A stretch of 42,172 bases of DNA from contig JABABQ010000020.1 in assembly GCA_014238155.1 (NCBI GenBank), positions 1 through 42,172 of the forward strand, given 5' to 3'. A model generated the notes under the pieces. The model was not told the origin of the DNA. It ran no database searches and was given only the letters and a program-made list of their open reading frames with translations. Below, piece after piece: positions 8,793 to 17,166 of the stretch (position 1 is the stretch's first letter; each line of letters opens with the position of its first letter). Position numbers and translations under genes: made by a program. Source of the DNA: Rhizobiaceae bacterium (GTDB lineage Bacteria > Pseudomonadota > Alphaproteobacteria > Rhizobiales > Rhizobiaceae).

Positions 8793-9249
8793 TTATTTCT
8801 TCAGGCCGGTTCCGACAATGTCCTCTGAAATTCGAGCCACATCCTGGTTATCGCCATCTGGATGACACGTTCTGCCAGCCTGAAGCAATTGCATCGCCGT
8901 TGAGGCTGTAAACAGAGGCACCCCCAGGTCCATCGCCATATCCAGGGAAATGGTCAGGTCCTTGTGCATCGTATTGATGTGGCTTCCGGTATCTTCAAAG
9001 TTTCGGTTCATTACGGTTGATATGGCTGCATTGGTTATGCCGCAACCTGCTGCGGATGTGGAAAGCACATTATGCAAGACCTGGCCCGGCACACCTGCTT
9101 TGGCGGCAAGGGCTGTGGCCGGCGAAGTCGGCCATGCGGACCGGTTTCAAGTCATATCCTCTGACCGAAAAACCCGCCTTGATCAGGTTTTTTGCCAGCC
9201 CGGATCCCATGTCTCCAATGCCCACGACACCAACTGTTTTCATTTTCAT
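8793..9249 (-). pseudogene. Remnant of a 3-hydroxyisobutyrate dehydrogenase-family gene
   Basis: Read on the minus strand, a good GGGAGAA ribosome-binding site precedes ATG 9249 and a normal Rossmann N-terminus, MKMKTVGVVGIGDMGSGLA, continuing for about 38 residues. The frame then leaves homology near 9130 and stops at 9070. A second frame resumes with the C-terminal helical domain (LAAKAGVPGQVLHNVLSTSAAG ... MHKDLTISLDMAMDLGVP, quoted in parts), including the conserved Lys of the KDL motif, and ends at 8793. A normal protein is about 290-300 residues and the middle of about 140, with the rest of the NAD-binding and catalytic region, is missing. This is therefore an internal deletion plus frameshift. 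The parent was probably an NAD(P)-dependent beta-hydroxyacid dehydrogenase such as an L-threonate or 3-hydroxyisobutyrate enzyme. Confidence 0.85.
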
Positions 9250-9349
9250 TTCTCCCAGAAAACCCAACCTGCAACCTGACTCCGGGAGTGATGGGAGGTA
9301 AGCAGGAATCGTTTCAAACAACCGACAATGCACGGGGCTCTCAATTCTC

Positions 9350-9378
9350 TTGCAAATATATCGCAACCGCCATATATA
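9350..9378 (+). promoter_or_regulatory. Sigma70-type promoter of the rimP-truB operon
   Basis: TTGCAA (9350-9355) and TATATA (9373-9378) are separated by exactly 17 bp. Transcription would begin near 9385, giving a leader of about 70 nt before rimP. No other + strand gene lies between here and 8785. Confidence 0.65.
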
Positions 9379-9402
9379 AGAAAAAAATCTCAGGCATTTG
9401 TC

Positions 9403-9434
9403 AGAGTGGGTCCCCCGGGAACCCGCTCTTTTTT
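9403..9434 (+). terminator. Intrinsic terminator hairpin inside the rimP leader (candidate attenuator)
   Basis: AGAGTGGGTCCC (9403-9414) pairs with GGAACCCGCTCT (9418-9429) across a 3-nt loop, with one mismatch and one G-T pair. The stem is followed by T through 9434. It lies between the promoter at 9350 and the rimP ATG at 9457, only 22 bp before the gene. It should therefore control read-through into the operon rather than end an upstream gene. Terminator hairpins in rimP leaders have been described in other bacteria. The antiterminating signal is not visible. Confidence 0.75.
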
Positions 9435-9456
9435 ATGCCAGCTCGTGGGAGCTCCC

Positions 9457-10071
9457 ATGGTTGATGCAACCAAAACAGAAGACCACTCAGCCGCCGCCCG
9501 GCTTGTTGTGGAGGAAGGACTCGACGCTGTCGTGGCATCTGTTGTCGCACCGGTGATCGAGGACATGGGTTTCCGTCTCGTGCGGGCGCGCATGATTGAT
9601 CACAACGGTCTGACAATGCAGATCATGGCCGAACGGCCCGACGGTACCATGTCGGTGGATGATTGTGAGAAAGTGTCAAAGGCCCTTTCGCCGGTTCTGG
9701 ATGTCGAGGATCCGGTTGCTCAGGCCTATAGTCTGGAACTGTCGTCGCCGGGCATTGACCGTCCGCTGGTTCGTCGCAGTGATTTTGAAACCTGGGCGGG
9801 ACACATCGCTAAGGTTGAAACAGCCTTTCTGCTGGATGGTCGCAAACGTTTTCGCGGGCATATTGTCAAACCTGAAGGCGATGGCGTTCTTCTGCGACGC
9901 GACAATGCCGCCAAGGGTGAAGAGAAGGAAGTCGTGATACCGTATGAAGCCATTTCGGCTGCAAATCTGGTACTCACAGACGAACTGATTCGCGAGGCTT
10001 TGGTGCGTGATAAGGCGCTGCGCAAAGCCAACGAGATTGACGCCGACCAAGATACGGCGGGAGAAAATTAA
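9457..10071 (+). CDS. rimP: Ribosome maturation factor RimP
   Basis: This is a 204-residue RimP, needed for maturation of the 30S subunit. The N-terminal domain shows [11 protein letters not shown] and the pattern around [19 protein letters not shown]. The signature [18 protein letters not shown] follows, then the C-terminal SH3-like domain (about 110-180). ATG 9457 was chosen because GGGAG lies 7-11 nt upstream and the protein then starts at the conserved region. The open frame extends back to 9328 but runs through the promoter and terminator hairpin. It is the first gene of the operon, 57 bp before nusA. Confidence 0.95.
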   Translation: MVDATKTEDHSAAARLVVEEGLDAVVASVVAPVIEDMGFRLVRARMIDHNGLTMQIMAERPDGTMSVDDCEKVSKALSPVLDVEDPVAQAYSLELSSPGIDRPLVRRSDFETWAGHIAKVETAFLLDGRKRFRGHIVKPEGDGVLLRRDNAAKGEEKEVVIPYEAISAANLVLTDELIREALVRDKALRKANEIDADQDTAGEN

Positions 10072-10128
10072 GACTGACTGTATGTCACATCTTATTTTGT
10101 TGTGACCAACACGATACGGAGAAAACCA

Positions 10129-11784
10129 ATGGCTGTAAGTGCCAATAGACTTGAATTAATGCAAATCGCCGACGCCGTGGCGCGCGAAAAGTCGATCGAC
10201 AAGAAGATTGTCATCGATGCAATGGCTGATTCAATCGAAAAGGCGGCCAAGTCCCGCTATGGGCTGGAAACCAATATTCGCGCCGATATCAATGAAAAAA
10301 CTGGTGAAATCAAACTGCAACGCCTGTTGGAAGTTGTTGAAGTTGTTGAGGACTATGATACCCAGATCGACCTGCCTGGTGCCAAGAAGAAAAATGAAGC
10401 TGCCCAGATTGGCGACCATATAGGTGAATTGCTGCCGCCGATGGATTTTGGCCGAATTGCGGCCCAGTCCGCCAAACAAGTGATCGTGCAAAAAGTGCGC
10501 GATGCAGAGCGCGACCGCCAGTTTGAAGAGTTTAAGGACCGGGTTGGTGAAATCATCAACGGCACCGTCAAACGCGTTGAATATGGCAATGTGATTGTTG
10601 ATCTCGGGCGCGGTGAAGCAATTATTCGCAGGGACGAACTAATCCCGCGTGAAACCTATAAATACGGCGATCGAGTCCGTGGTTACATTTACGATGTCCG
10701 CCGCGAACAGCGCGGGCCACAGATTTTCATGTCGCGTACTCATCCTCAGTTCATGGCAAAGCTGTTTCAGATGGAAGTTCCGGAAATCTACGACGGCGTA
10801 ATTGAAATTCGTTCAGTTGCTCGTGATCCGGGGTCTCGCGCAAAAATTGCGGTGATCTCCAATGACAGTTCCATCGATCCGGTTGGTGCTTGCGTCGGTA
10901 TGCGTGGTTCACGCGTGCAGGCTGTGGTTGGTGAACTGCAGGGCGAAAAGATTGATATTATTCCATGGAATCAAGAAGCTGCTGGCTTTATTGTAAACGC
11001 CTTGCAGCCAGCTGAGGTTGCCAAAGTTGTTCTGGACGAAGAGAAAGAACGAATCGAAGTCGTGGTTCCTGATGAACAATTGTCATTGGCGATTGGCCGC
11101 CGCGGCCAAAATGTGCGGCTTGCGTCGCAATTGACCGGCTGGGATATCGACATCCTGACAGAAGAAGAAGAATCCGGCCGCCGTCAGGCCGAGTTCAATG
11201 CGAACACGCAAAAATTTGTTGGGGCTCTCAACGTTGATGAGATGGTTGCACAACTTCTGGCATCGGAAGGATTTTCTGACGTTGAAGAAGTTGCCTATGT
11301 CGATTCTGACGAGATCGCAATGATCGAAGGGTTTGATGACGAGACGGCAGGCGAATTGCAGGCCCGCGCTCGTGAGTTTCTGGAGAAGCAGGAGCAAGAA
11401 CTGGATGCTGAGCGCAAGGAATTGGGCGTCGCCGACGATATTCGTCAAGTGCCTGGCATGACGACGCGGATGATGGTCGCGATGGGCAAATCTGAAGATC
11501 AGATTAAATCGCTTGAAGATTTTGCTGGCTGCATCGCTGATGACCTGATCGGTTGGAACGAGCGTAAGGATGGTGAAGTGACACGTCATCCAGGCATACT
11601 TGACGGCTTTGATTTGTCGCGGGTGCAGGCCGATGAAATGATAATGGCGGCACGGATTGCTGCCGGCTGGGTTACCGAAGAGGATCTGGTCAAACCTGAA
11701 CCGGAAGTTGAAGAAGAGTTGTTGGAAGAAGACACAAGAGCTGCGGTAGTCAACGTCATCGAAGACACTAGTGCTCAAGCTTGA
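10129..11784 (+). CDS. nusA: Transcription termination/antitermination factor NusA
   Basis: This is a 551-residue NusA. In order it has an N-terminal RNA polymerase-binding domain (about 1-125), an S1 domain (about 135-200, GTVKRVEYGNVIVDLG), two KH domains (about 230-345, with VGACVGMRGSRVQ and LAIGRRGQNVRLASQLTG), and two C-terminal acidic helix-hairpin repeats (about 365-535). It controls pausing, termination and antitermination. The ATG at 10129 has CGGAGAAAA just upstream and gives the conserved MAVSANRLEL start. The frame from 10102 is longer but unsupported. It lies in the standard position after rimP. Confidence 0.96.
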   Translation: MAVSANRLELMQIADAVAREKSIDKKIVIDAMADSIEKAAKSRYGLETNIRADINEKTGEIKLQRLLEVVEVVEDYDTQIDLPGAKKKNEAAQIGDHIGELLPPMDFGRIAAQSAKQVIVQKVRDAERDRQFEEFKDRVGEIINGTVKRVEYGNVIVDLGRGEAIIRRDELIPRETYKYGDRVRGYIYDVRREQRGPQIFMSRTHPQFMAKLFQMEVPEIYDGVIEIRSVARDPGSRAKIAVISNDSSIDPVGACVGMRGSRVQAVVGELQGEKIDIIPWNQEAAGFIVNALQPAEVAKVVLDEEKERIEVVVPDEQLSLAIGRRGQNVRLASQLTGWDIDILTEEEESGRRQAEFNANTQKFVGALNVDEMVAQLLASEGFSDVEEVAYVDSDEIAMIEGFDDETAGELQARAREFLEKQEQELDAERKELGVADDIRQVPGMTTRMMVAMGKSEDQIKSLEDFAGCIADDLIGWNERKDGEVTRHPGILDGFDLSRVQADEMIMAARIAAGWVTEEDLVKPEPEVEEELLEEDTRAAVVNVIEDTSAQA

Positions 11785-11826
11785 CTTGTGTGATTTGAAA
11801 GGAACGGACTGAAAGGAAGTTGAAGG

Positions 11827-12429
11827 GTGAATGATTTGGCGGACCGCACCTGCATTGTGACGCGTGAAGTTATGGGCTCTTCAGATCTCATTCGTTTCGT
11901 CGCAGGACCAGATGATACAGTGGTGCCGGATTTGAAGCGCAATCTACCAGGACGTGGCGTCTGGGTCAGTGCTCGAAAATCGTGTATTGAACAGGCGGTT
12001 TCGTCGTCTGCTTTTTCTCGCCGACTGAAGTCGACTGTGAAAGTACAGCAAAATCTTCCAGAATTGGTCGAAATATTGCTGCTGGAGGCTGCACTTGGTG
12101 CATTAGGGTTTGCGCGAAAGGCCGGCCAATGTATTACAGGCGCAGGAAAAGTGGAGAATATGGTTCGGTCCGGTGAAGCAATCGCTGTTCTGCACGCAAA
12201 TGACGGATCTGAAGACGGGCTGCGGAAAATGAGTCAGGCAGCCCACGCAACCGAGAGGGGCGGCGGAAGACGAATTCGGATTTGGCGTATATTTTCATGT
12301 ACGCAATTGAACATGGCGCTTGGTGCATCAAATGTGATACACGCAGCGTTAATCGAAGGTGGTGCTGCACGCAATTTTGTAAGCAGAGCCATTCAACTGT
12401 CAAAATACCGTGAAATGGAGCCATCCTGA
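11827..12429 (+). CDS. YlxR/L7Ae-like RNA-binding protein
   Basis: This 200-residue protein has an N-terminal YlxR (DUF448) domain (about 1-80), with RTCIVTREV, LIRFVAGPDDTVVPDLKRNLPGRG (in two parts) and GVWVSARKSC. The C-terminal half (about 88-190) resembles the L7Ae/L30e fold (ALGFARKAGQCITGAGKVENMVRSG). Proteins of this fusion type lie between nusA and infB throughout the alphaproteobacteria. Bacillus YlxR (RnpM) binds and modulates RNase P, but the role of the alphaproteobacterial fusion is not established. The start is GTG 11827, with AAAGGAAG about 10 nt upstream. The nearby ATG is out of frame. Confidence 0.9.
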   Translation: MNDLADRTCIVTREVMGSSDLIRFVAGPDDTVVPDLKRNLPGRGVWVSARKSCIEQAVSSSAFSRRLKSTVKVQQNLPELVEILLLEAALGALGFARKAGQCITGAGKVENMVRSGEAIAVLHANDGSEDGLRKMSQAAHATERGGGRRIRIWRIFSCTQLNMALGASNVIHAALIEGGAARNFVSRAIQLSKYREMEPS

Positions 12430-12528
12430 TGGAGCCCCACGCGAAACAAGATTTGCCAAACTGATGTTGGCACAACAATGATAACGGCCCCGAATAACCA
12501 AAGGGGGTCAAAAAGGTAAAGTACGTAG

Positions 12529-15063
12529 ATGACTGATACGAAATCGGGCGATGATAATAAATTAGGCGGCTCTCCTCGCGGAACACTGTCTCTGAAGCCC
12601 CGGGGCCCCGGAACCGTACGGCAGAATTTTTCTCATGGCCGCAGCAATTCTGTTGTTGTTGAGACAAAAAAGCGTCGCATCGTCAAACCTGGTGATGAAA
12701 AACCCGTCTTTGCGCCAAAAACCGACTCCGTTACCCCACCACCGCCAAAACCGGCCGCCCCGGAGACTGAAAAACCGGCACTTGCACCCGTAGTCAGCGA
12801 ACAAACCAACCTGTCAGCAGGTGAAATGGATGCTCGTGCTCGCGCTTTGCAGGAGGCCAAGCTTCGAGAGGTGGAAGACGCCACCAAGGCTGCAGAAGAG
12901 GCGGAACGTCGCGCCAAGGAAGATGCCGAGACTCGGGCCAAGCGGGAAGCAGTTGAAGCTGAAGCTGAAGAAGAAGCCAAACGCCAGGCTGCTGATGAAG
13001 AAAACCGCAAGGCCGAAGAGGAAGAAGCTGCCCGTATGGCTGCAGCCGATGCTTCTGCTGCTGCAGCCGCAGCCGATCCCGACGCCATCAAAAAGTCCAG
13101 TGGAGCGGCTCCTTTGAGATCTGTCGAGCGGCCCAAGGAAACCCCAAAACCATCTCGCCCGAAAGGTGGAGATGACCGTCGCCGCACCAAACTGACCTTG
13201 AATAATGCATTGAACGCTAATACGGAGCGGTCCCGCTCTTTGGCATCGATGCGCCGTCAGCGGGAAAAACAAAAACGTGGTCAGCAATCCGGCCCGCGTG
13301 AAAAAGTCATGCGCGAAGTAGTCATTCCAGATACAATTACCATCCAGGAACTTGCCAACCGCATGACCGAACGGGCTGTGGATGTGGTCAAGTTTCTGAT
13401 GGAACAAGGACAAATGATGACACCTGGCGATGTCATCGATTCCGATTTGGCGCAGCTGATCACGGAAGAGATGGGCCACACGGTTGTGCGTGTTTCAGAA
13501 TCCGATGTGGAAGCTGTTAATCAGGTGGATGATAAGCCGGAAGACCTGATGCCGCGTCCTCCAGTGGTGACAATTATGGGCCATGTCGATCATGGCAAGA
13601 CCTCGCTATTGGACAAGATCCGCGAAGCACGAGTTGCTGACGGTGAAGCCGGAGGCATCACGCAGCACATTGGCGCTTACCAGATTGAAAGAGATGGTAA
13701 GAAAATCTCGTTCCTTGATACGCCTGGCCACGAAGCCTTCACGGCGATGCGGGCTCGCGGGGTGCAGTCAACAGACATCGCAATCCTGGTTGTCGCCGCT
13801 GACGACAGCGTAATGCCGCAAACCATTGAAAGCATCAAACATGCCAAGGCCGCCGAAGTGCCGATTATTGTGGCAATCAACAAGATGGATACGGTCGGCG
13901 CTGATGCCAACAAAGTGCGCACCGAGTTGCTGCAACATGAAGTTTTTGTTGAAAGCATGGGTGGTGAAGTTCTCGATGTGGAAGTCTCCGCCAAAACCGG
14001 CGATGGCATTGGAAATCTGCTCGACGCGATCAACTTGCAATCTGAGTTGATGGAGTTGAAGTCGAACCCTTACCGTGACGGTGAGGGCGTTGTCATCGAA
14101 GCCCGCCTGGAAAAAGGCCGCGGATCGGTGGCGACAATCATCATTCAGCGGGGTACGCTTCGGGTTGGCGATATCATTGTTGCCGGCAGCGAATGGGGCC
14201 GGGTTCGTGCGATGATTAACGATCACGGCGTTCAGTTGAAGGAAGCCGGGCCTTCCACGCCGATCGAGTTGCTCGGATTGTCCGGTGCACCGTCCGCGGG
14301 TGATAGCATCGTGGTGGTTGAAGATGAATCACGCGCCCGCGAAATTTCTGATTATCGTCAGCGCAAGGCCCGCGAGCTCTCGGTTGCCGCGCAAGCCGGA
14401 CAACGGGGTTCTCTGGAGCAAATGATGAGCAATCTGCAGCTAAAGGGTGCGTCCCTTGCTCCACTTGTTATCAAGGGTGACACCCAGGGTTCTGTAGAGG
14501 CTATTAATGCAGCGTTGAACGGTCTTGGCACTGACGAAGTGCAGGCACGTGTTGTTCATTCCGGAGTTGGCGGCATCACCGAAGCCGATGTTACCCTGGC
14601 GATTGCATCCGAAACGCCAATTATTGCGTTTAACGTGCGTGCCAACAAACAGGCTCAGGAGCTTGCCAAGCGCGAAGGCATTGAAATTCGCTACTATTCA
14701 ATCATTTATAATCTGATCGACGACGTCAAAGGCACGCTTTCGGGCATGTTGGCACCGGAGCGACGCGAAACCTTTATAGGATATGCAGACATTCTGGACC
14801 TGTTTACCCATTCCAAAATCGGCAAGGTGGCCGGTTGTCTGGTCACCGAAGGCCATGTGGAACGTGGTATGGGCGTGCGTTTGTTGCGGGACGATGTTGT
14901 TGTTCACGAAGGTGAACTGGCGACTCTAAAACGCTTCAAGGATGAGGTTGATCGGGTAGACTCCGGGACGGAGTGCGGCATGGCATTCAAAGGCTATCAA
15001 GACATGCGCAAAGGTGACGTCATCGAATGTTTCACAGTCGAGATGATCGAGCGGTCCCTTTAA
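12529..15063 (+). CDS. infB: Translation initiation factor IF-2
   Basis: This 844-residue GTPase places initiator tRNA on the 30S subunit. A long low-complexity, charged N-terminal region (about 1-250, rich in Ala/Glu/Lys/Arg and likely coiled) precedes the IF2_N domain (about 262-320). The G domain then shows G1 GHVDHGKTS (about 350-358), G3 DTPGHEAF and G4 NKMD. EF-Tu-like domain II and the C-terminal tRNA-binding domains follow. The upstream spacing to the YlxR gene is 99 bp. The start is preceded by AAAGGTAAAG. Length and layout are normal for the group. Confidence 0.97.
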   Translation: MTDTKSGDDNKLGGSPRGTLSLKPRGPGTVRQNFSHGRSNSVVVETKKRRIVKPGDEKPVFAPKTDSVTPPPPKPAAPETEKPALAPVVSEQTNLSAGEMDARARALQEAKLREVEDATKAAEEAERRAKEDAETRAKREAVEAEAEEEAKRQAADEENRKAEEEEAARMAAADASAAAAAADPDAIKKSSGAAPLRSVERPKETPKPSRPKGGDDRRRTKLTLNNALNANTERSRSLASMRRQREKQKRGQQSGPREKVMREVVIPDTITIQELANRMTERAVDVVKFLMEQGQMMTPGDVIDSDLAQLITEEMGHTVVRVSESDVEAVNQVDDKPEDLMPRPPVVTIMGHVDHGKTSLLDKIREARVADGEAGGITQHIGAYQIERDGKKISFLDTPGHEAFTAMRARGVQSTDIAILVVAADDSVMPQTIESIKHAKAAEVPIIVAINKMDTVGADANKVRTELLQHEVFVESMGGEVLDVEVSAKTGDGIGNLLDAINLQSELMELKSNPYRDGEGVVIEARLEKGRGSVATIIIQRGTLRVGDIIVAGSEWGRVRAMINDHGVQLKEAGPSTPIELLGLSGAPSAGDSIVVVEDESRAREISDYRQRKARELSVAAQAGQRGSLEQMMSNLQLKGASLAPLVIKGDTQGSVEAINAALNGLGTDEVQARVVHSGVGGITEADVTLAIASETPIIAFNVRANKQAQELAKREGIEIRYYSIIYNLIDDVKGTLSGMLAPERRETFIGYADILDLFTHSKIGKVAGCLVTEGHVERGMGVRLLRDDVVVHEGELATLKRFKDEVDRVDSGTECGMAFKGYQDMRKGDVIECFTVEMIERSL

Positions 15064-15179
15064 CACACAGTGTCAACCAAGGAGTTCCCCGGCTTTGGGC
15101 GGGGAGATTTCGCAAGTATATCAAGTTTGACGCATCAGCTGGCAGGTCTCAATCCGGCTGACCCAAATTGGTGGTCCAG

Positions 15180-15593
15180 ATGAACAAATCAAAAACTCCT
15201 TCCCAGCGACAGTTGCGCGTTGGAGAACTTGTCCGTCACGCCCTGACGGATGTTTTGACACGCGAAACATTTAATGACTTCGTGCTGGATGGCCAGCTGG
15301 TTTCGGTGTCCGAAGTACGCATGTCACCGGATCTGAAGATCGCAACTTGTTTCATCTCGCCACTCGGTGGTCGCAAACAAAACGGCAAAGGACATGCAGA
15401 CGGGCAGCAGATTTGCAAGGCGCTTGCCAAACAGGCGAAGTTTATTCGATCTCGGGCAACGCCTCATCTGAACCAGATGAAATACATGCCCAGCTTTCGA
15501 TTCCTGGAAGATAAGAGTTTCGACAACTTTGCACGAATAGATGGTATTTTGCGTAGCGAAGCGGTGCAGCAAGATCTGACAGAAGAAGACTAG
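15180..15593 (+). CDS. rbfA: Ribosome-binding factor A
   Basis: This 137-residue cold-response and 30S maturation factor has the standard [19 protein letters not shown] opening (19 residues). The KH-fold segment follows: [22 protein letters not shown], quoted as two adjoining halves, then [20 protein letters not shown] 15180 was preferred over the TTG at 15168 because it gives the usual [10 protein letters not shown] start. It has a GGTGGTCC before it as a weak binding site. The stop lies 1 bp before the truB start, so translation of the two is probably coupled. Confidence 0.95.
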   Translation: MNKSKTPSQRQLRVGELVRHALTDVLTRETFNDFVLDGQLVSVSEVRMSPDLKIATCFISPLGGRKQNGKGHADGQQICKALAKQAKFIRSRATPHLNQMKYMPSFRFLEDKSFDNFARIDGILRSEAVQQDLTEED

Positions 15594-15594
15594 C

Positions 15595-16506
15595 ATGGGA
15601 CGCAATAAGAAAGGCAGGTCTGTTTCAGGCTGGTTGGTTCTGGATAAGCCCTATGAACTTGGGTCAACTCAGGCGGTGGGTAAACTACGCTGGTTGTTTC
15701 AAGCAAAAAAAGCCGGTCATGCCGGCACTCTGGACCCGCTGGCAACCGGCATATTACCGATTGCATTTGGGGAAGCAACCAAGACGGTGCCCTATATCAC
15801 AGACGGAGAAAAAGCCTATAAATTTACTGTAGAGTGGGGTCGCCAAACTAATACTGATGACGCGGAAGGAACGATCGTGAATTCGAGCGATGTGCGTCCG
15901 ACAACCACCGCCATAAAAGCACTGTTGCCGCTATACAGAGGGGAGATTCAGCAAGTACCGCCAGCGTTTTCTGCCATCAAGATTGACGGCAAGCGTGCCT
16001 ATGCCCAAGCCAGAGCTGGTGAGCAGGTTGAACTTCAGCCACGCTCAGTGATGGTGGGGTCTTTCGAATTGGTTGAGTGCCCCGACGAGGATCATGCGAC
16101 TTTCGAAGTGATTTGCGGCAAGGGCACCTATATTCGCGCTTTCGCCCGTGATCTGGGTCTGCAGCTGGGATGTTTTGGCCATGTGAGGGAGTTGCGACGA
16201 ACATTTGTTGAACCGTTTGAAGAATCTGACGCTGTGCAACTGGACGACCTACTGGCATTGGAAGGCGATATTGCTGCGCTGGACGACTTCCTGGTTTCAC
16301 CACTGGCTTCAATGCAGGGTTTCCCGGAAATTCGTTTGGGTGAGGACGAAGTGCGCAGAGTGCGGTTGGGTAACTCCATAATTTTGAGGGGCCGCGATGC
16401 ACCCATTGATGGCGATGATATTTGTGCGGTTCACAAGGGACAACTGATTGCTATCGGGGACGTGTCAAAAGGCCAGTTTCAACCGCGCCGTGTATTGGCA
16501 GCATAG
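15595..16506 (+). CDS. truB: tRNA pseudouridine-55 synthase TruB
   Basis: This 303-residue enzyme isomerises U55 in the T loop of tRNAs. The catalytic Asp is D47 in GHAGTLDPLATG. Other family signatures are YKFTVEWGRQTNTDDAEG, the QVPPAFSAIKIDGKRAY block, and CGKGTYIRAFARDLG in the second half. A C-terminal PUA-like extension (about 240-300) completes it. ATG 15595 lies directly after the rbfA stop. In many alphaproteobacteria rpsO and pnp follow truB. Here the operon ends at truB and a tRNA gene follows 155 bp later. Confidence 0.96.
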   Translation: MGRNKKGRSVSGWLVLDKPYELGSTQAVGKLRWLFQAKKAGHAGTLDPLATGILPIAFGEATKTVPYITDGEKAYKFTVEWGRQTNTDDAEGTIVNSSDVRPTTTAIKALLPLYRGEIQQVPPAFSAIKIDGKRAYAQARAGEQVELQPRSVMVGSFELVECPDEDHATFEVICGKGTYIRAFARDLGLQLGCFGHVRELRRTFVEPFEESDAVQLDDLLALEGDIAALDDFLVSPLASMQGFPEIRLGEDEVRRVRLGNSIILRGRDAPIDGDDICAVHKGQLIAIGDVSKGQFQPRRVLAA

Positions 16507-16661
16507 CTTGTTCCAGACGACGTGGTGCTCCGCGGGTAGTGAACAGCCACGAGTGCGGTGAATTGTTGCGTGTAGTGCTCACTGAGGCAGCAAAAATATG
16601 GATTGCCGCTTGCCGATAGCGAATTCCCTTAGTAAGGAAGGCCAGTGCCGTTTGCGCAACA

Positions 16662-16738
16662 GCACCCGTAGCTCAGCTGGATAGAGTGCTGCCCTCCGAA
16701 GGCAGAGGTCGCGCGTTCGAATCGCGCCGGGTGCGCCA
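16662..16738 (+). tRNA. tRNA-Arg(CCG)
   Basis: This is a 77-base cloverleaf with encoded CCA. The acceptor stem is GCACCCG with CGGGTGC and discriminator G. The D arm is GCTC/GAGT. The anticodon stem is CTGCC/GGCAG with loop CTCCGAA, so the anticodon CCG lies at 16696-16698 and reads CGG. The T arm holds GTTCGAATC. It marks the border between the conserved translation operon and the accessory region. tRNA 3' ends are common integration sites, but I found no second copy of its 3' end and no integrase in the window. Confidence 0.97.
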
Positions 16739-17166
16739 ATAAAATCAGATACTTAGAATAATTCTATAGATAGAAATAAGTCTCTTTGTCTCGTATTTGT
16801 CTCATAAATTCAAAGTAAATCACTGGAGTTCGCCACGCGTGAACGCGCGAAAACCCAAAGTGACATTGGACAATTCCACGCAACTCGATACTCCGGCCAA
16901 ATCCTGCCGTTCGGCGACTATCCGCAATTAACGTCGTGGACCGTCGAAGCGGACCTTCAAAATTGGCAACGACAGAGTCGCTTGGATGACCGGGTTGCGG
17001 ACAAACCACCAATTTCAGTGTGTTTCGTTTGCCAGCCTGCGACACGCTGCTCAACATCACTTCGAACAAAGTGGACGGTGAAAACACGAACCCACATGCG
17101 GGGGGTGGCAACGCGGCCCCAACCAATTTATTGTAGGCCATCGAAAGCTGACCAAGTTGTACTCAA
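16739..17166. other. Gap after tRNA-Arg, no supported gene
   Basis: These 428 bp hold only overlapping open frames without recognisable domains. The longest, on the minus strand at 16764-17141, begins without a ribosome-binding site and has an atypical composition. The first 60 bp are AT-rich. A short stretch at 16996-17018 (TGCGGACAAACCA, then AATTTC) recurs in the gap at 37215. The segment looks like decayed sequence at the edge of the accessory region. Confidence 0.6.

Noticed and set aside
9250-9456. Upstream extension of the rimP reading frame to 9328
   Set aside because: It would run through the -10/-35 elements and the terminator hairpin. The ATG at 9457 has a good ribosome-binding site and family-typical start.
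12820-13480. Long minus-strand open frames opposite infB
   Set aside because: They are shadows caused by the repetitive Ala/Glu-rich N-terminal region of IF-2.
16764-17141. 125-codon minus-strand open frame after tRNA-Arg
   Set aside because: No domain, no ribosome-binding site, and composition unlike neighbouring genes. No resemblance to an integrase that I can see.
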